From the NCBI GenBank assembly GCA_018715125.1, contig DVMF01000056.1:1-64000 (forward strand): 64,000 bases of DNA, read 5' to 3'. Shown here one piece after another: positions 8,605-17,598 of the stretch; position 1 is the first letter of the stretch, and every line of letters starts with the position of its first letter. Under the pieces are notes generated by a model, which was given only the letters and a program-made list of their open reading frames with translations, ran no database searches and was not told the origin of the DNA. A program made the translations under genes and the position numbers. This DNA comes from Candidatus Coprousia avicola (GTDB lineage: Bacteria > Actinomycetota > Coriobacteriia > Coriobacteriales > Coriobacteriaceae).

Positions 8605-10628
8605 TGCCCGCACCCGGAAACAAGCCCAAGAACCTGCTTGCTACGCTGCGCGAGCTTCTCGCGTACCTCGGCAGGCACAAGCTGCTCTTTTTGGCGGTTG
8701 CCCTCATGGTGGCCGTCTCGGCTGTCGCCAACCTCGTCGGCACCTATATGATCCGCCCCGTGGTGGATGCGCTCGCGGCGGGCGACTACACGGCTTTTGT
8801 CAAGAACATCCTGCTTACGGCTGCCATCTACCTGGTCGGCGTGCTGGCGACCTTCGGTTACACGCAGACGATGGTGCATGCCGGGCAGAAGGTGCTCGTC
8901 GATATCCGCCGCGACCTCTTTGCCCACATCCAGACGTTGCCGCTCCGCTATTTCGATACGCGCAGCCGCGGTGACATCATGAGTTACTTCACCAACGACG
9001 TCGACACCGTGGCCGAGGCCATGAACAACAGTTTCGCCATGGTCATCCAGAGCTTCATCCAGATCGTCGGCACGCTCACCATGATCTTCATCCTTAACTG
9101 GCAGCTGTCGCTCATCGTGGTGGTGGGCTACGCCGTCATGTTTGCCTACATCTCGTTCTCCACGCGCCGGAGCCGCCGCTACTTCCAAAAGCAGCAGGCG
9201 GTCCTCGGCGAGCTCGACGGCTACGTGGAGGAGATGGTCACGGGTCAGAAGGTTGTAAAGGTATTCAACCACGAGAGCGCCAACGTGGCGACGTTTGGCG
9301 ATAAGAACGAGCAGCTGCGCGTGGCGGGCACCGGGGCGCAGGCGTATGCCGCGTCGATGATTCCCGCGGTCGTCTCGATCAGCTACGTCAACTACGCCAT
9401 CGTCGCCGCCGTGGGCGGCTGGATGGCCATCGCCGGGCTGACCGACGTGGGCGCGCTCGCGAGCTACCTCGTGTTTGTGCGCCAGACCGCCATGCCCATC
9501 AATCAGTTCACCCAGCAGTCGAACTTCCTGCTCTCAGCGCTCGCGGGCGCGGAGCGCGTCTTTGCTGCCATGCGTGAAAAGCCCGAGGTCGACGAGGGCC
9601 GCGTGGCGCTCGAGCAGACGGGTAAGGGCTCATGGGAGTGGCGCATCCCCGCAGGCTTGGGTGTTGGCGCCTGGGGCTCGCTTGTCGAGGTCGCCCCGGA
9701 GGAGGGGGCGGCGCCCCGGCCGGCCGCCGGTAGCGAGGACTTTGCCGCGGGGCGGACGGCCTCCGGGGATTCCGACCAGGCAGCGCCCGCGTTTGCGAAG
9801 CAGACCGCGCCCGCGGCGCTCGAGGCGGGCGCCCAGGTTGGGGCGACTGCGCGCGGCGTCGACGGGACAGTCCTCGCGGTGGGCTCGCTGCCGCTTTGCG
9901 GCGACGTGCGCTTCCATAACGTGAGCTTTGGGTACGAGCCCGGCCACGAGGTGCTCCACGACATCAACCTGTTTGCGAAGCCGGGGCAGACCATCGCGTT
10001 TGTGGGGTCGACGGGCGCCGGCAAGACGACCATCACCAACCTCATCAACCGCTTCTACGACGTGCAGACCGGCGAGATCACCTTCGACGGCATCAACGTC
10101 AAGAACATCGAGAAGGACTCGCTGCGCCGCTCGCTCGGCATCGTGCTGCAGGACACGCATCTGTTTACGGGCACCATCGCAGATAACATTCGCTTCGGCA
10201 AACTCGACGCCACCGACGAGGAGGTGCGCGCGGCGGCTCGGATCGCCAACGCGGATAGCTTCATCCGTCGCCTGCCGCGCGGGTACGACACCATGGTCAC
10301 CTCGGACGGCGCGAACCTCTCCCAAGGCCAGCGCCAGCTCCTCGCCATCGCGCGCGCCGCGGTGGCCGATCCGCCGGTGCTGATCTTGGACGAGGCGACC
10401 TCCTCGATCGACACGCGCACCGAGATGCTCATCAGCCGCGGCATGAAGCAGCTCATGGAGGGGCGCACCACGTTTATGATCGCGCATCGCCTCTCCACCG
10501 TGCGCGATGCCGACGCCATCATGGTGCTCGATCACGGGCGCATCATCGAGCGCGGCACGCACGAGGAGCTCTACGCGCTCGGCGGGACCTATTGGGAACT
10601 CTGCCAGGGTCTGAAGGAGCTCGACTGA
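8604..10628 (+). CDS. heterodimeric multidrug-type ABC exporter, consensus-site subunit
   Basis: A 674-residue half-transporter whose ATG overlaps the preceding stop (TGATG). The transmembrane domain covers about residues 15-320. The nucleotide-binding domain has Walker A GSTGAGKTT, signature LSQGQRQ, Walker B PVLILDEATSSID with the catalytic Glu, and an H-loop His (MIAHRLST). It therefore supplies the hydrolysing site, complementing the degenerate upstream partner. Between the two domains, about 9597-9900, lies an Ala/Gly/Pro-rich insertion of roughly 90 residues not found in ordinary family members. Export substrate is unknown; control by the upstream MarR protein points to drugs or other toxic compounds. 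Confidence 0.88.
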   Translation: MPAPGNKPKNLLATLRELLAYLGRHKLLFLAVALMVAVSAVANLVGTYMIRPVVDALAAGDYTAFVKNILLTAAIYLVGVLATFGYTQTMVHAGQKVLVDIRRDLFAHIQTLPLRYFDTRSRGDIMSYFTNDVDTVAEAMNNSFAMVIQSFIQIVGTLTMIFILNWQLSLIVVVGYAVMFAYISFSTRRSRRYFQKQQAVLGELDGYVEEMVTGQKVVKVFNHESANVATFGDKNEQLRVAGTGAQAYAASMIPAVVSISYVNYAIVAAVGGWMAIAGLTDVGALASYLVFVRQTAMPINQFTQQSNFLLSALAGAERVFAAMREKPEVDEGRVALEQTGKGSWEWRIPAGLGVGAWGSLVEVAPEEGAAPRPAAGSEDFAAGRTASGDSDQAAPAFAKQTAPAALEAGAQVGATARGVDGTVLAVGSLPLCGDVRFHNVSFGYEPGHEVLHDINLFAKPGQTIAFVGSTGAGKTTITNLINRFYDVQTGEITFDGINVKNIEKDSLRRSLGIVLQDTHLFTGTIADNIRFGKLDATDEEVRAAARIANADSFIRRLPRGYDTMVTSDGANLSQGQRQLLAIARAAVADPPVLILDEATSSIDTRTEMLISRGMKQLMEGRTTFMIAHRLSTVRDADAIMVLDHGRIIERGTHEELYALGGTYWELCQGLKELD

Positions 10629-10661
10629 CGGAGCCTCAGGGGGCTGCACTGGGGTCGCCCT

Positions 10662-10702
10662 GCCGGGGCATACGCAACCTTGCGGCTTGCGTATGCCCCG
10701 GC
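10662..10702 (+). terminator. 16-bp perfect hairpin after the exporter operon
   Basis: GCCGGGGCATACGCAA (10662-10677) and its exact reverse complement (10687-10702) are separated by a 9-base loop, 33 bp after the exporter stop. There is no T-run, so it may be a structural terminator or simply the first hairpin of the GTATAC array. Confidence 0.5.
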
Positions 10703-10705
10703 GAC

Positions 10706-11150
10706 GTATGTATACGCAACTCAGCTGGTCGTGTATACCTTTGCGGGCTGGGTATACACGACTCTCCCGTTTGCGTATACCTGACCGACTTAGGTATACG
10801 CAAATCCGCCGTATGTGTATACCTGACCGACCTTGGTAGGCCTTGGTATACACGAATCCGCAGCTTGCGTATACTTTGCCGACTTTGGTATACGCAAATC
10901 TCCCGTTTACGTATACCTAACTGACTTGTGTATACCTAACTCCGCCCTTTCAGGCACCTGCGCATATCACGCAAGCCCAGTACCTGCGGAGATGTTTTGG
11001 CGAGATAGAAGTAACCCCCTGGTTAGGTATACACAAATCACTTAGGTATACGCAACTCGGATAGTTGTGTATACCTAGATGGCGCGGCAGCGCGTGCTGC
11101 CTTGGTGGCGCCGGCGCGTGTATGCCTGGGTGAGGGCAGCACGTGTATAC
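10706..11150. repeat. GTATAC hairpin array, copy A
   Basis: By eye there are 15 GTATAC hexamers in about 445 bp. They lie in units of about 42 bp of the form AGGTATACGCAAATC-loop-TTGCGTATACCT, separated by spacers such as TGACCGACTT. Each unit can fold into a hairpin, and adjacent units can also pair across the spacer. Near 10927-11040 lies a conserved core, here in reverse orientation (TACCTGCGG ... GATAGAAGTAACCCCCT), shared with the arrays at 38.7 and 46.7 kb. No gene is supported between 10629 and 11282. Function unknown. Confidence 0.85.
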
Positions 11151-11282
11151 CTGGGTGACGGCAGCGCCCGTGCGGATAGGCTGGGCTGGGGGCCGGCGCG
11201 GCATCGCCTCCATTTGCACCCGGATAGTTCTGATGCGAGAATAAAGCGCGAAGGTGTTGGCGCGGCGCGCAGGGGAGGGCCC

Positions 11283-12380
11283 ATGACCGAAGAGCTCCAT
11301 GACGGCTTTGGACGCGGCATTACCTACCTGCGCATCGCGGTGACCGATAAGTGCAATTTCCGCTGCGTGTACTGCATGCCGTCCGAGGGCGTGGCGCCGC
11401 GGGCGCACGACGAGCTGCTCTCTGCCGAGGAGATCGCGCGCTTTGTGCGCATCGTGGCTGCCGAGGGCGTGCGCCGCGTGCGCCTTACGGGCGGCGAGCC
11501 GCTCGTGTCGCATCGCATCCTGCCGCTCATCCGCGATATCCGGGCGATTCCCCAGATCGAGGACATCTCGCTCACCACCAACGGTGCCCTGCTGCCCAAG
11601 TTGGCGCCGGCGCTCAAGGAGGCGGGGCTCGACCGGGTGAACATCTCGCTCGATACGCTCGACCCCGCGCAATTCTCCGCCATCACGCGGCTGGGGCGTC
11701 TCGCGCAGACGCTCGACGGCATCGATGCAGCGCTCGCGTTTGGCTTTGACCCCGTCAAGGTCAACTGCGTGGTGGTGCGCCGGCTCAACCAGGATGTGTT
11801 CGAGCTCGCCAAGCTGTCGCTCGAGCGTCCCGTGCACGTGCGCTTTATCGAGTACATGCCCATCGGAAACGAGGAGACGGGTGCCGACCGCGCGCACGAC
11901 GTGGCGCAGGACACCCCTTCGCGCGGATCCGCGGCGGCGGATCCCCATTGCCCCGGAGGCGTCGACGCCTCCCTGTGGGATGCAAGCGACACCGTCCCGT
12001 CCGCTGAGCTGCGCGACCGCATCTCACAGGCGGCGGTGGCAGCGGGTATCGGCGCGCTGGAGCCGGCCGGCGAGGGCACCGGCCCCGCAGGCGCCGGGCC
12101 GGCGACCTACTGGCGCTTCCCCGGTGCAGCGGGTACCGTCGGCTTCATATCCGCCATGTCCAATCACTTCTGCAGCTCGTGCAACCGTATGCGTCTTACA
12201 GCCGACGGCGCGATTCGACCGTGCCTGTTCTCAGATGCCGAGTACCGCGTGCGCGAGGCGCTGCGCTCAGGCGACGACGCGGCAGTTGCCGCTGTCTGGC
12301 ACGACGCGGTGGCGCACAAGCCGCAGGAGCACCAGGCAATCGAGGGCACCGAGCGGTTCATGTCCCAGATCGGAGGATGA
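11283..12380 (+). CDS. moaA: GTP 3',8-cyclase MoaA (molybdopterin synthesis)
   Basis: A 365-residue protein; the ATG at 11283 follows GCAGGGGAGGG, while earlier in-frame starts run into the repeat array. It catalyses the radical SAM step turning GTP into 3',8-cyclo-GTP. Motifs: first cluster CNFRCVYC (Cys24, Cys28, Cys31), TGGEPL, NISLDTL, second cluster [21 protein letters not shown], and the C-terminal double Gly (QIGG) needed for activity. Between [10 protein letters not shown] and SAELRDRI, about 11875-12005, there is an extra stretch of roughly 40 low-complexity residues. It overlaps the front of the moaC-mobB gene, giving a short molybdenum cofactor operon. Confidence 0.93.
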   Translation: MTEELHDGFGRGITYLRIAVTDKCNFRCVYCMPSEGVAPRAHDELLSAEEIARFVRIVAAEGVRRVRLTGGEPLVSHRILPLIRDIRAIPQIEDISLTTNGALLPKLAPALKEAGLDRVNISLDTLDPAQFSAITRLGRLAQTLDGIDAALAFGFDPVKVNCVVVRRLNQDVFELAKLSLERPVHVRFIEYMPIGNEETGADRAHDVAQDTPSRGSAAADPHCPGGVDASLWDASDTVPSAELRDRISQAAVAAGIGALEPAGEGTGPAGAGPATYWRFPGAAGTVGFISAMSNHFCSSCNRMRLTADGAIRPCLFSDAEYRVREALRSGDDAAVAAVWHDAVAHKPQEHQAIEGTERFMSQIGG

Positions 12381-12385
12381 TCGAA

Positions 12386-13687
12386 ATGGCCGAGGCAGCC
12401 GAAAGCACCGCGTGCGAGGGTACGGCCCGCGGGCGCGATGCCTATCGCGACGAGCTCACCCACGTGGACGAGCGCGGCGACGTGCGCATGGTGGACGTTT
12501 CGGAGAAGGCGACGACCCGGCGCATCGCCATCGCCGAGGGCACCATCCTCATGCATCCCGAGACGCAGGCCATGGTGCTCGAGGACCGCGCCAAGAAGGG
12601 CGACGTGCTCGCGTGCGCGCGCGTGGCGGGCATCATGGCATCCAAGCGCACGAGCGACCTCATCCCCATGTGCCATCCGCTCATGATCACCAAGGCCAAG
12701 GTCGACATCGAGCCCATTGCTGCGCCCGCAGGAGGCGCCTTTCCGATGAGGGGCGCTGCCGACGCCCCGGCGCCGGGCGCTGCCTCGACGCCGGATGCCG
12801 TGGTGCCCGAAGGCTGGGCGCCGCCCCGCCCCGATGGCCGCGTGGGCTTTCATGTGAAGGCGACCTGCGGCGTCACCGGCGTCACCGGCATCGAGATGGA
12901 GGCGCTCACCGCGGCGAGCGTCGCCTGCCTCACCATCTATGACATGTGCAAGGCGGTCGACCGCGGGATGGAGATCGTCGACGTTCGCCTCCTGCGCAAG
13001 GAGGGCGGGCGCAGCGGCCTTTGGGAGCGCGCGTCCGCAGCCGATGCCGCGCCCGACGCCACCGACGCGCCCAGCGCTGTCGACGCGCCCGACGCTGCCG
13101 ACGCGCTCGGCGGCGCCGCAACGGCGCTCGAGGGCGCTCTTGCCGCCATGGAGCCCGCGCACGAGTCTCCGCGTCCGTCGGCTCCCGCCCTTGCGTTCAT
13201 CGGATACCAGAACTCCGGCAAGACGACGCTCGTCGAGAAGGTGATCGCCGTCCTCACGCGTCGCGGGCTGCGCGTAGGCACCGTCAAGCATCATGGGCAC
13301 GCCGGGTTCGATATCGATGTGCCCGGTAAGGACTCGTGGCGCCATGCGCGGGCGGGCAGCCGGCACGTCGGCCTCATCTCCGCCGACCGTTACGCCGAGT
13401 ATGCGGACACAGCGGCCGAACTCCCCCTCGAAGAGCTGCTTTCGCGCTATACCGACGTCGACGTGGTGCTCGTCGAGGGCTACAAGGCGGCGGGGCTGCC
13501 CAACATCGTGGTGGCGCGCGCCGGCGTGGACCGGCTGCGCGGGCGCGACTCGTGCGACCTTCTCGATGACGGCACGGTGGCCGTTGCCTGCGACGAGGCG
13601 TTTGCCGGGCTTGTTGCCGGCGCGCCCGCAATCGACATCAACGACGAGGAGTCGGTGGCCGACGCCGTGGTGCGTTTTCTGGGGTAG
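12386..13687 (+). CDS. MoaC-MobB fusion protein (molybdenum cofactor)
   Basis: A 433-residue fusion. The start at 12386 is spaced correctly from GGAGG at 12372-12376; an in-frame ATG at 12377 is too close to it. Residues 1-205 match MoaC (cyclic pyranopterin monophosphate synthase): [32 protein letters not shown] and [11 protein letters not shown]. An Ala/Pro-rich insert lies at about 12711-12840. A second low-complexity linker (13030-13180) leads to a MobB domain with P-loop [16 protein letters not shown] and [16 protein letters not shown]. MobB binds GTP and assists guanine-dinucleotide cofactor maturation. Joining an early synthesis enzyme to a late assembly factor in one chain is unusual. 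No mobA is in view. Confidence 0.9.
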   Translation: MAEAAESTACEGTARGRDAYRDELTHVDERGDVRMVDVSEKATTRRIAIAEGTILMHPETQAMVLEDRAKKGDVLACARVAGIMASKRTSDLIPMCHPLMITKAKVDIEPIAAPAGGAFPMRGAADAPAPGAASTPDAVVPEGWAPPRPDGRVGFHVKATCGVTGVTGIEMEALTAASVACLTIYDMCKAVDRGMEIVDVRLLRKEGGRSGLWERASAADAAPDATDAPSAVDAPDAADALGGAATALEGALAAMEPAHESPRPSAPALAFIGYQNSGKTTLVEKVIAVLTRRGLRVGTVKHHGHAGFDIDVPGKDSWRHARAGSRHVGLISADRYAEYADTAAELPLEELLSRYTDVDVVLVEGYKAAGLPNIVVARAGVDRLRGRDSCDLLDDGTVAVACDEAFAGLVAGAPAIDINDEESVADAVVRFLG

Positions 13688-13732
13688 TGCCGCCGCGCGA
13701 GGCGACGGGAGTTGAGCGGGCAGGAGTTCGGC

Positions 13733-14452
13733 ATGGTGTACGTCTTGATTGCGGTGGCGTCGTTTGCGGGCGGTGTGCTGCAAGGGGTGACGGGCTTTGG
13801 CGCCGGTCTGGTGCTGATGATGGCGCTGCCCGCGCTGTACCCCGTGCCCACGGCGGCCGCCCTCTCCGGTGTCATCTTCTTCGCGCTCTGCGCGTCCATG
13901 GTCTGGCGCTACCGCTCCCATCTGCGCGTGCGCGAGATCATCCCGCCGCTTGTCGTCTATATGGTGCTGAGTGGGTCGTCGGCCTACTTCTCGTCCGTCG
14001 CGCCCGACCAGGAGCTCGTCAAGCGGGCCTTCGGCATCTTCCTCATCGTGCTCTCCGCCTATTACCTGCTCGTGGCCGACCGCGCCGACGGGCATGCGAT
14101 GGGCCCGGCGGCGCAGTGGTTCTGCGTGGCGGTTTCGGGGCTCTGCGACGGCCTGTTTGGCATCGGCGGCCCGCTTCTGGTGGTGTACTTTCTCGAGCGC
14201 TTCCCCCGGCGCGAGGAGCGGCTGGGGTCGCTTCAGCTGTTCTTTGCGATCAACGTGGTGTACACGACGGTCATCCGGGCGCTGGCGGGTGCGTTTCCGC
14301 CCGACCCGCTGCCGATTCTCGCGCTCGGCATCGCGGCGATCTCGGCGGGTCTCGCCCTCGCCAACGTTATCGCGCGCTACATCGACGACCGGCAGCTCCG
14401 TCGGCTCACCTATGTGCTGATCGGCATCTGCGGCGTCATGAACGTGTGGTAG
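13733..14452 (+). CDS. TauE/SafE family sulfite/organic anion exporter
   Basis: A 239-residue membrane protein. The ATG at 13733 has GCAGGAG 6 bp upstream; a TTG at 13712 is the alternative. About eight helices are visible, with the family's duplicated motif: GVLQGVTGFGAGLVL near the N-terminus and GLCDGLFGIGGPLLVVYFL in the second half. TauE/SafE proteins move sulfite, sulfoacetate or related anions across the cytoplasmic membrane. It follows the molybdenum cofactor genes by 45 bp and may share their transcript, but a link to molybdate or sulfite metabolism is only inferred. Confidence 0.8.
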   Translation: MVYVLIAVASFAGGVLQGVTGFGAGLVLMMALPALYPVPTAAALSGVIFFALCASMVWRYRSHLRVREIIPPLVVYMVLSGSSAYFSSVAPDQELVKRAFGIFLIVLSAYYLLVADRADGHAMGPAAQWFCVAVSGLCDGLFGIGGPLLVVYFLERFPRREERLGSLQLFFAINVVYTTVIRALAGAFPPDPLPILALGIAAISAGLALANVIARYIDDRQLRRLTYVLIGICGVMNVW

Positions 14453-14816
14453 CGTCGGCTGAGCGAGCGCATCCTGTGCCGGCCGCGCGCCCCGGCGCGG
14501 CGAAGGCGGGCTCCCGGCGGCTTTCGTTTGGTTTTGCTTCCGGAACCGATTCGTACGAACGGTAGCTTTTGGCCCGCGAACGGCGGGCGCTGCTGGGGCG
14601 ACCCTCGCGCCCATGCATGCCGGAATGGTAAAAAGCGCCCGTTACCAGCAAGGATGAGAGCGTTCGGATGACTTCCATTTTATATGGAAGGGTTCGAAAT
14701 GAAACCGCGGTTCGAGCGCTCTACTATCTAGTGTGTGCGGTCTGTGAACGGCAGGGCGCATGGGTAGCAGGAGTAAGAGAAGCGGCGCCGCCGCGCGTAC
14801 GGAAAGGGGTGTGGTG
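14453..14816. other. intergenic region with inverted repeats before the PRD regulator
   Basis: No gene is supported in these 364 bp. The segment holds a hairpin CTTCCAT (14672-14678) / ATGGAAG (14684-14690) with a 5-base AT loop, followed by GGTTCGAAATGAAACC and GGTTCGAG. This lies about 130 bp before the PRD regulator start and may be an operator or leader structure. The first half shows only GC-rich sequence. Confidence 0.4.
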
Positions 14817-16781
14817 ATGGAGACGCAAGACATCGTGCGCTACGTCTACGACCACCCCCAGACCACGCAGGCGGAACTTGCCGAGCTGTTTGGCGTGACG
14901 GGACGGACCATCCGCGAGCATGTACGGCGCGCCAACGAGATGCTTGCCGGCGCGGCGCGCATCGAGCTCGCCCGCGGCTGCGGCTATTCGGTCGAGGTGC
15001 TCGACGAGGACCGCTTCGCGGCGTTTGGCCGGCGGATGGCGCACGACGTCTCGGCTGCCCCCTCGACCCCGCGCGAGCGCATCGGCTATCTGCTCAACGA
15101 CCTGTTGGCGCGCAACGACTGGGTGACGCTCAAGGATCTCTCGGGCATTCTGTATGCGTCCAGGAGCGTGCTCTCCGGCGACCTTAAAGAGGTCGAGCGC
15201 AAGCTCGATGAGTACGGGCTCACGCTCGAGAAGCGCTCGCACTACGGCATCCGCGTGGCGGGGTCCGAGATGGCGCGCCGCCTCTGTTTGGCGTCGGTCA
15301 TCATGGAGTACGGCATTCAGTCGCCCGATCCCGTGCAGACGGTCATCTCGCAGCCCACGTGGGCGGGGGAGAACGCACAGGAGCTCATCGCGCAGATATC
15401 CTCGAGCGTGGAGGACGCGTCGCAGCGGTTTGAATTCCATATCAACACCGTGGCGTACCAGAACCTCATCGTGCACATCGCCATCGCGCTTCTGCGCATC
15501 AAAGAGGGCTGCTACATCCCTATGGAGCCCACGCACCTGGAGAATCTGCGCGAGATGCGCGAGTACGCCGTTGCGCGCGAGATCGCGCGCCTTTTGGACG
15601 AGAAGCTCGGCATCGCCCTGCCCGACGAGGAGGTGGCCTACATCGCCATTCACCTTGCCGGCAAGCAGACGGTCTACAGCGCCGCAGACGATGCGGAGGG
15701 CGAGGGGCTCGTCATCTCCGACGAGGTGTGGGACGTGGTGACCGAGGTGCTCGAGCGCGTGTGGGAGACGTTCAAGTTCGACTTCCGCAACGACCTCGAG
15801 CTCCGCATGAACCTCGCGCGCCATATCGTGCCGCTCGCCGTGCGGCTGCGCTACCACATGGAGCTCAAAAACCCGCTGCTCCAAGACATTCGCTCGCGCT
15901 ATCTGCTCGCGTGGACCATCGCCGTCACCGCGGCGGAGGTTATCGACGAGCACTACGGCGCGTCGCTCTCGACCGACGAGATCGGCTATATCGCGCTTGC
16001 CTTCGCCCTTGCCCTCGAGCGCCAGAAGAGCGCGCCCGTCAAGAAGAACGTGCTGGTGGTCTGCGCCTCGGGTGCGGGCTCGGCGCGCCTGCTCGAGTAT
16101 CGGATGAGCCGCGAGTTTGGCGATTACCTCGACCAGATCAAGACGTGCGATGCGCTGCACCTCGGCAACGTCGATTTCTCGCACATCGATTACGTCTTCA
16201 CCACGGTTCCCCTCGACCGCGCGCTCCCCGTGCCGGTGCGCGAGGTGAGCTCGTTTTTTGACGCCAAGGATGTCAACGAGGTGAAGGACCTCTTTCGGGT
16301 GGGCAACACCACGGGTGTGCTCAGCCGCCACTTTGACCGGGAGCTCTTCTTTCCGCACCTGCGCGTGCGCGAGAAAGACGACGTGCTGCGCCTGCTCTGC
16401 GCTAAGGCGGCGCGACGCCTGGGGCTCGACGACGAGGGGCGCTTTACCGAGCTCGTGTTTGCGCGCGAGACGACGACGCCGACCTCGTTTGGTAACAACA
16501 TCGCCATGCCCCACCCGTTGGAGCCGGTGAGCGACGAGACGATTGTCACCGTGGGGCTTCTCGACGAGTCCGTGGCGTGGGATACGCGCGGCACGACGGT
16601 GCAGGCGGTGTTTCTGATCTCGTTCGCCCGGAACGCGCGAGGGGAGCTGCCGGAGTTCTTCGGCACGCTCGCCGATTTCCTTATCGACGAACATGCCGTG
16701 GCGCGGCTGGTCGCCGAGCAGAGCTGGGAAACGCTCATGAGGCTGCTCGCCGCGTGCGAGCTCGCCCACGGAACAGGCTAG
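14817..16781 (+). CDS. PRD-domain transcriptional activator with EIIB and EIIA modules (BglG/LicR/MtlR type)
   Basis: A 654-residue regulator. ATG 14817 has GGAAAGGGG 7 bp upstream. Order: N-terminal HTH (AELAELFGVTGRTIREHVRR) and second winged helix (LKDLSGILYASRSVLSGDL), PRD1 with NLIVHIAIALLRI and IAIHLAGK, PRD2 with NLARHIVPLAVRL and IALAFALALER, an EIIB-like module (VLVVCASGAGSARLLEYRM, Cys near residue 420), and a C-terminal type-2 EIIA module (FGNNIAMPHPLEP with its His). It is a DNA-binding activator tuned by PTS phosphorylation. Directly downstream are EIIA and EIIB genes of the lactose/cellobiose family, probably its targets. No matching EIIC is in the window. Confidence 0.88.
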   Translation: METQDIVRYVYDHPQTTQAELAELFGVTGRTIREHVRRANEMLAGAARIELARGCGYSVEVLDEDRFAAFGRRMAHDVSAAPSTPRERIGYLLNDLLARNDWVTLKDLSGILYASRSVLSGDLKEVERKLDEYGLTLEKRSHYGIRVAGSEMARRLCLASVIMEYGIQSPDPVQTVISQPTWAGENAQELIAQISSSVEDASQRFEFHINTVAYQNLIVHIAIALLRIKEGCYIPMEPTHLENLREMREYAVAREIARLLDEKLGIALPDEEVAYIAIHLAGKQTVYSAADDAEGEGLVISDEVWDVVTEVLERVWETFKFDFRNDLELRMNLARHIVPLAVRLRYHMELKNPLLQDIRSRYLLAWTIAVTAAEVIDEHYGASLSTDEIGYIALAFALALERQKSAPVKKNVLVVCASGAGSARLLEYRMSREFGDYLDQIKTCDALHLGNVDFSHIDYVFTTVPLDRALPVPVREVSSFFDAKDVNEVKDLFRVGNTTGVLSRHFDRELFFPHLRVREKDDVLRLLCAKAARRLGLDDEGRFTELVFARETTTPTSFGNNIAMPHPLEPVSDETIVTVGLLDESVAWDTRGTTVQAVFLISFARNARGELPEFFGTLADFLIDEHAVARLVAEQSWETLMRLLAACELAHGTG

Positions 16782-16877
16782 GTGTCCGTGCCGAAGCGCA
16801 CACGCGTCGCTTCGGAAGACATAGACGGGTACGGAGTGCGCGGAAGCGCGAGGAATAGCAACGGGGAGGTGAACGAT

Positions 16878-17204
16878 ATGGCAGAAGAGGAGTTCAACCA
16901 GGAGATGATCTCGTTTGGGATCGTGGCCTCCGCTGGCCAGGCGCGTTCGATGGCTTTCGAGGCGCTGGCCGAGGCGAAGAAGGGTGACTTCGACAAGGCC
17001 GACGAGCTGCTCAAGCAGGCGGAGGAGGCCGGTCTCGAGGCGCATCACGCCCAGACGCAGCTATTGGCCAAGGAGGCCTCGGGCGATCACACGCCTGTGG
17101 ACGTCCTTTTGGTCCACGCTCAGGACCACCTCATGACCTCCATGCTCGCCCAGGAGCTGATCCGCGAGATCATCGAGCTTCGTCGCGAGCTTGCGACAAA
17201 ATAG
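16878..17204 (+). CDS. PTS lactose/cellobiose-type EIIA
   Basis: A 108-residue protein; ATG 16878 follows GGGGAGGTGAACGAT. It is the usual length for LacF/CelC-like EIIA. The family signature VHAQDHLM contains the phosphorylated His80 and the metal-binding Asp83; the start of the three-helix bundle reads GIVASAGQARSMAFEALAEAK. It receives phosphate from HPr and passes it to EIIB, encoded 78 bp downstream. It lies 96 bp after the PRD regulator. Confidence 0.92.
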   Translation: MAEEEFNQEMISFGIVASAGQARSMAFEALAEAKKGDFDKADELLKQAEEAGLEAHHAQTQLLAKEASGDHTPVDVLLVHAQDHLMTSMLAQELIREIIELRRELATK

Positions 17205-17282
17205 GCAACTGAGCATCGGGCGCTATGCCCGCATCGTGCGGGGCGGCAAGGTTCCCGCACCTCAAGAAGAGGGAGTTTTACC

Positions 17283-17579
17283 ATGAAGGTTCTGCTCGTT
17301 TGCGCTGGTGGCATGTCCACGTCCATCCTCATGAAGAAGATGGAGAAGTACGCCGCCGAGAAGGGCATCGAGGGCTTTGAGGTCGCCGCGGTGGGCGTTG
17401 CCGAGTACAAGGACGTCTACGCGAAGTACGACTGCATCCTCATGGGCCCGCAGGTCGGTTACCGCAAGAACGACATCGCGGCCGACGTGGACATCCCGGT
17501 CGACGTCATCGCGCCCGCAGACTACGGCATCGGTAACTGCGAGCACATCTTTGCGCAGATCGAGAAGCTCATCGGCTAA
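17283..17579 (+). CDS. PTS lactose/cellobiose-type EIIB
   Basis: A 98-residue protein with the active-site Cys7 in VLLVCAGGMSTS, followed by the family's MGPQVGYRKND and IAPADYGIGNC segments. It passes phosphate from EIIA to the sugar during uptake by an EIIC permease. GAGGGAG lies 8 bp before the ATG. No EIIC of the Lac/Cel family follows; instead there are two hairpins and a BI-1 gene. The permease must be elsewhere, or the A-B pair serves a regulatory role. Confidence 0.92.
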   Translation: MKVLLVCAGGMSTSILMKKMEKYAAEKGIEGFEVAAVGVAEYKDVYAKYDCILMGPQVGYRKNDIAADVDIPVDVIAPADYGIGNCEHIFAQIEKLIG

Positions 17580-17598
17580 ACGTCGCGCTTGCCGGATA

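Noticed and set aside
10592-11045. Open frames through the GTATAC array giving a 14-residue peptide repeat (GIHDSPVCVYLTDL-like)
   Set aside because: The 42-bp DNA period keeps several frames open on both strands, and the palindromic units give similar peptides either way. A one-base change in the conserved core and the lack of ribosome binding sites argue against coding.
11079-11282. Longer N-terminus for MoaA
   Set aside because: The extra 68 codons run into the GTATAC array and are Arg-rich. The ATG at 11283 has a ribosome binding site and gives the normal MoaA start.
12164-14614. Very long minus-strand open frame (over 800 codons) across moaC-mobB and the TauE/SafE gene
   Set aside because: It is antisense to well-supported genes, spans gene boundaries and has an Arg/His-rich composition typical of the complement of GC-rich coding DNA.
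14691-14706. tRNA-like GGTTCGAAAT string before the PRD regulator
   Set aside because: No cloverleaf could be built around it; the other arms and acceptor stem are absent.
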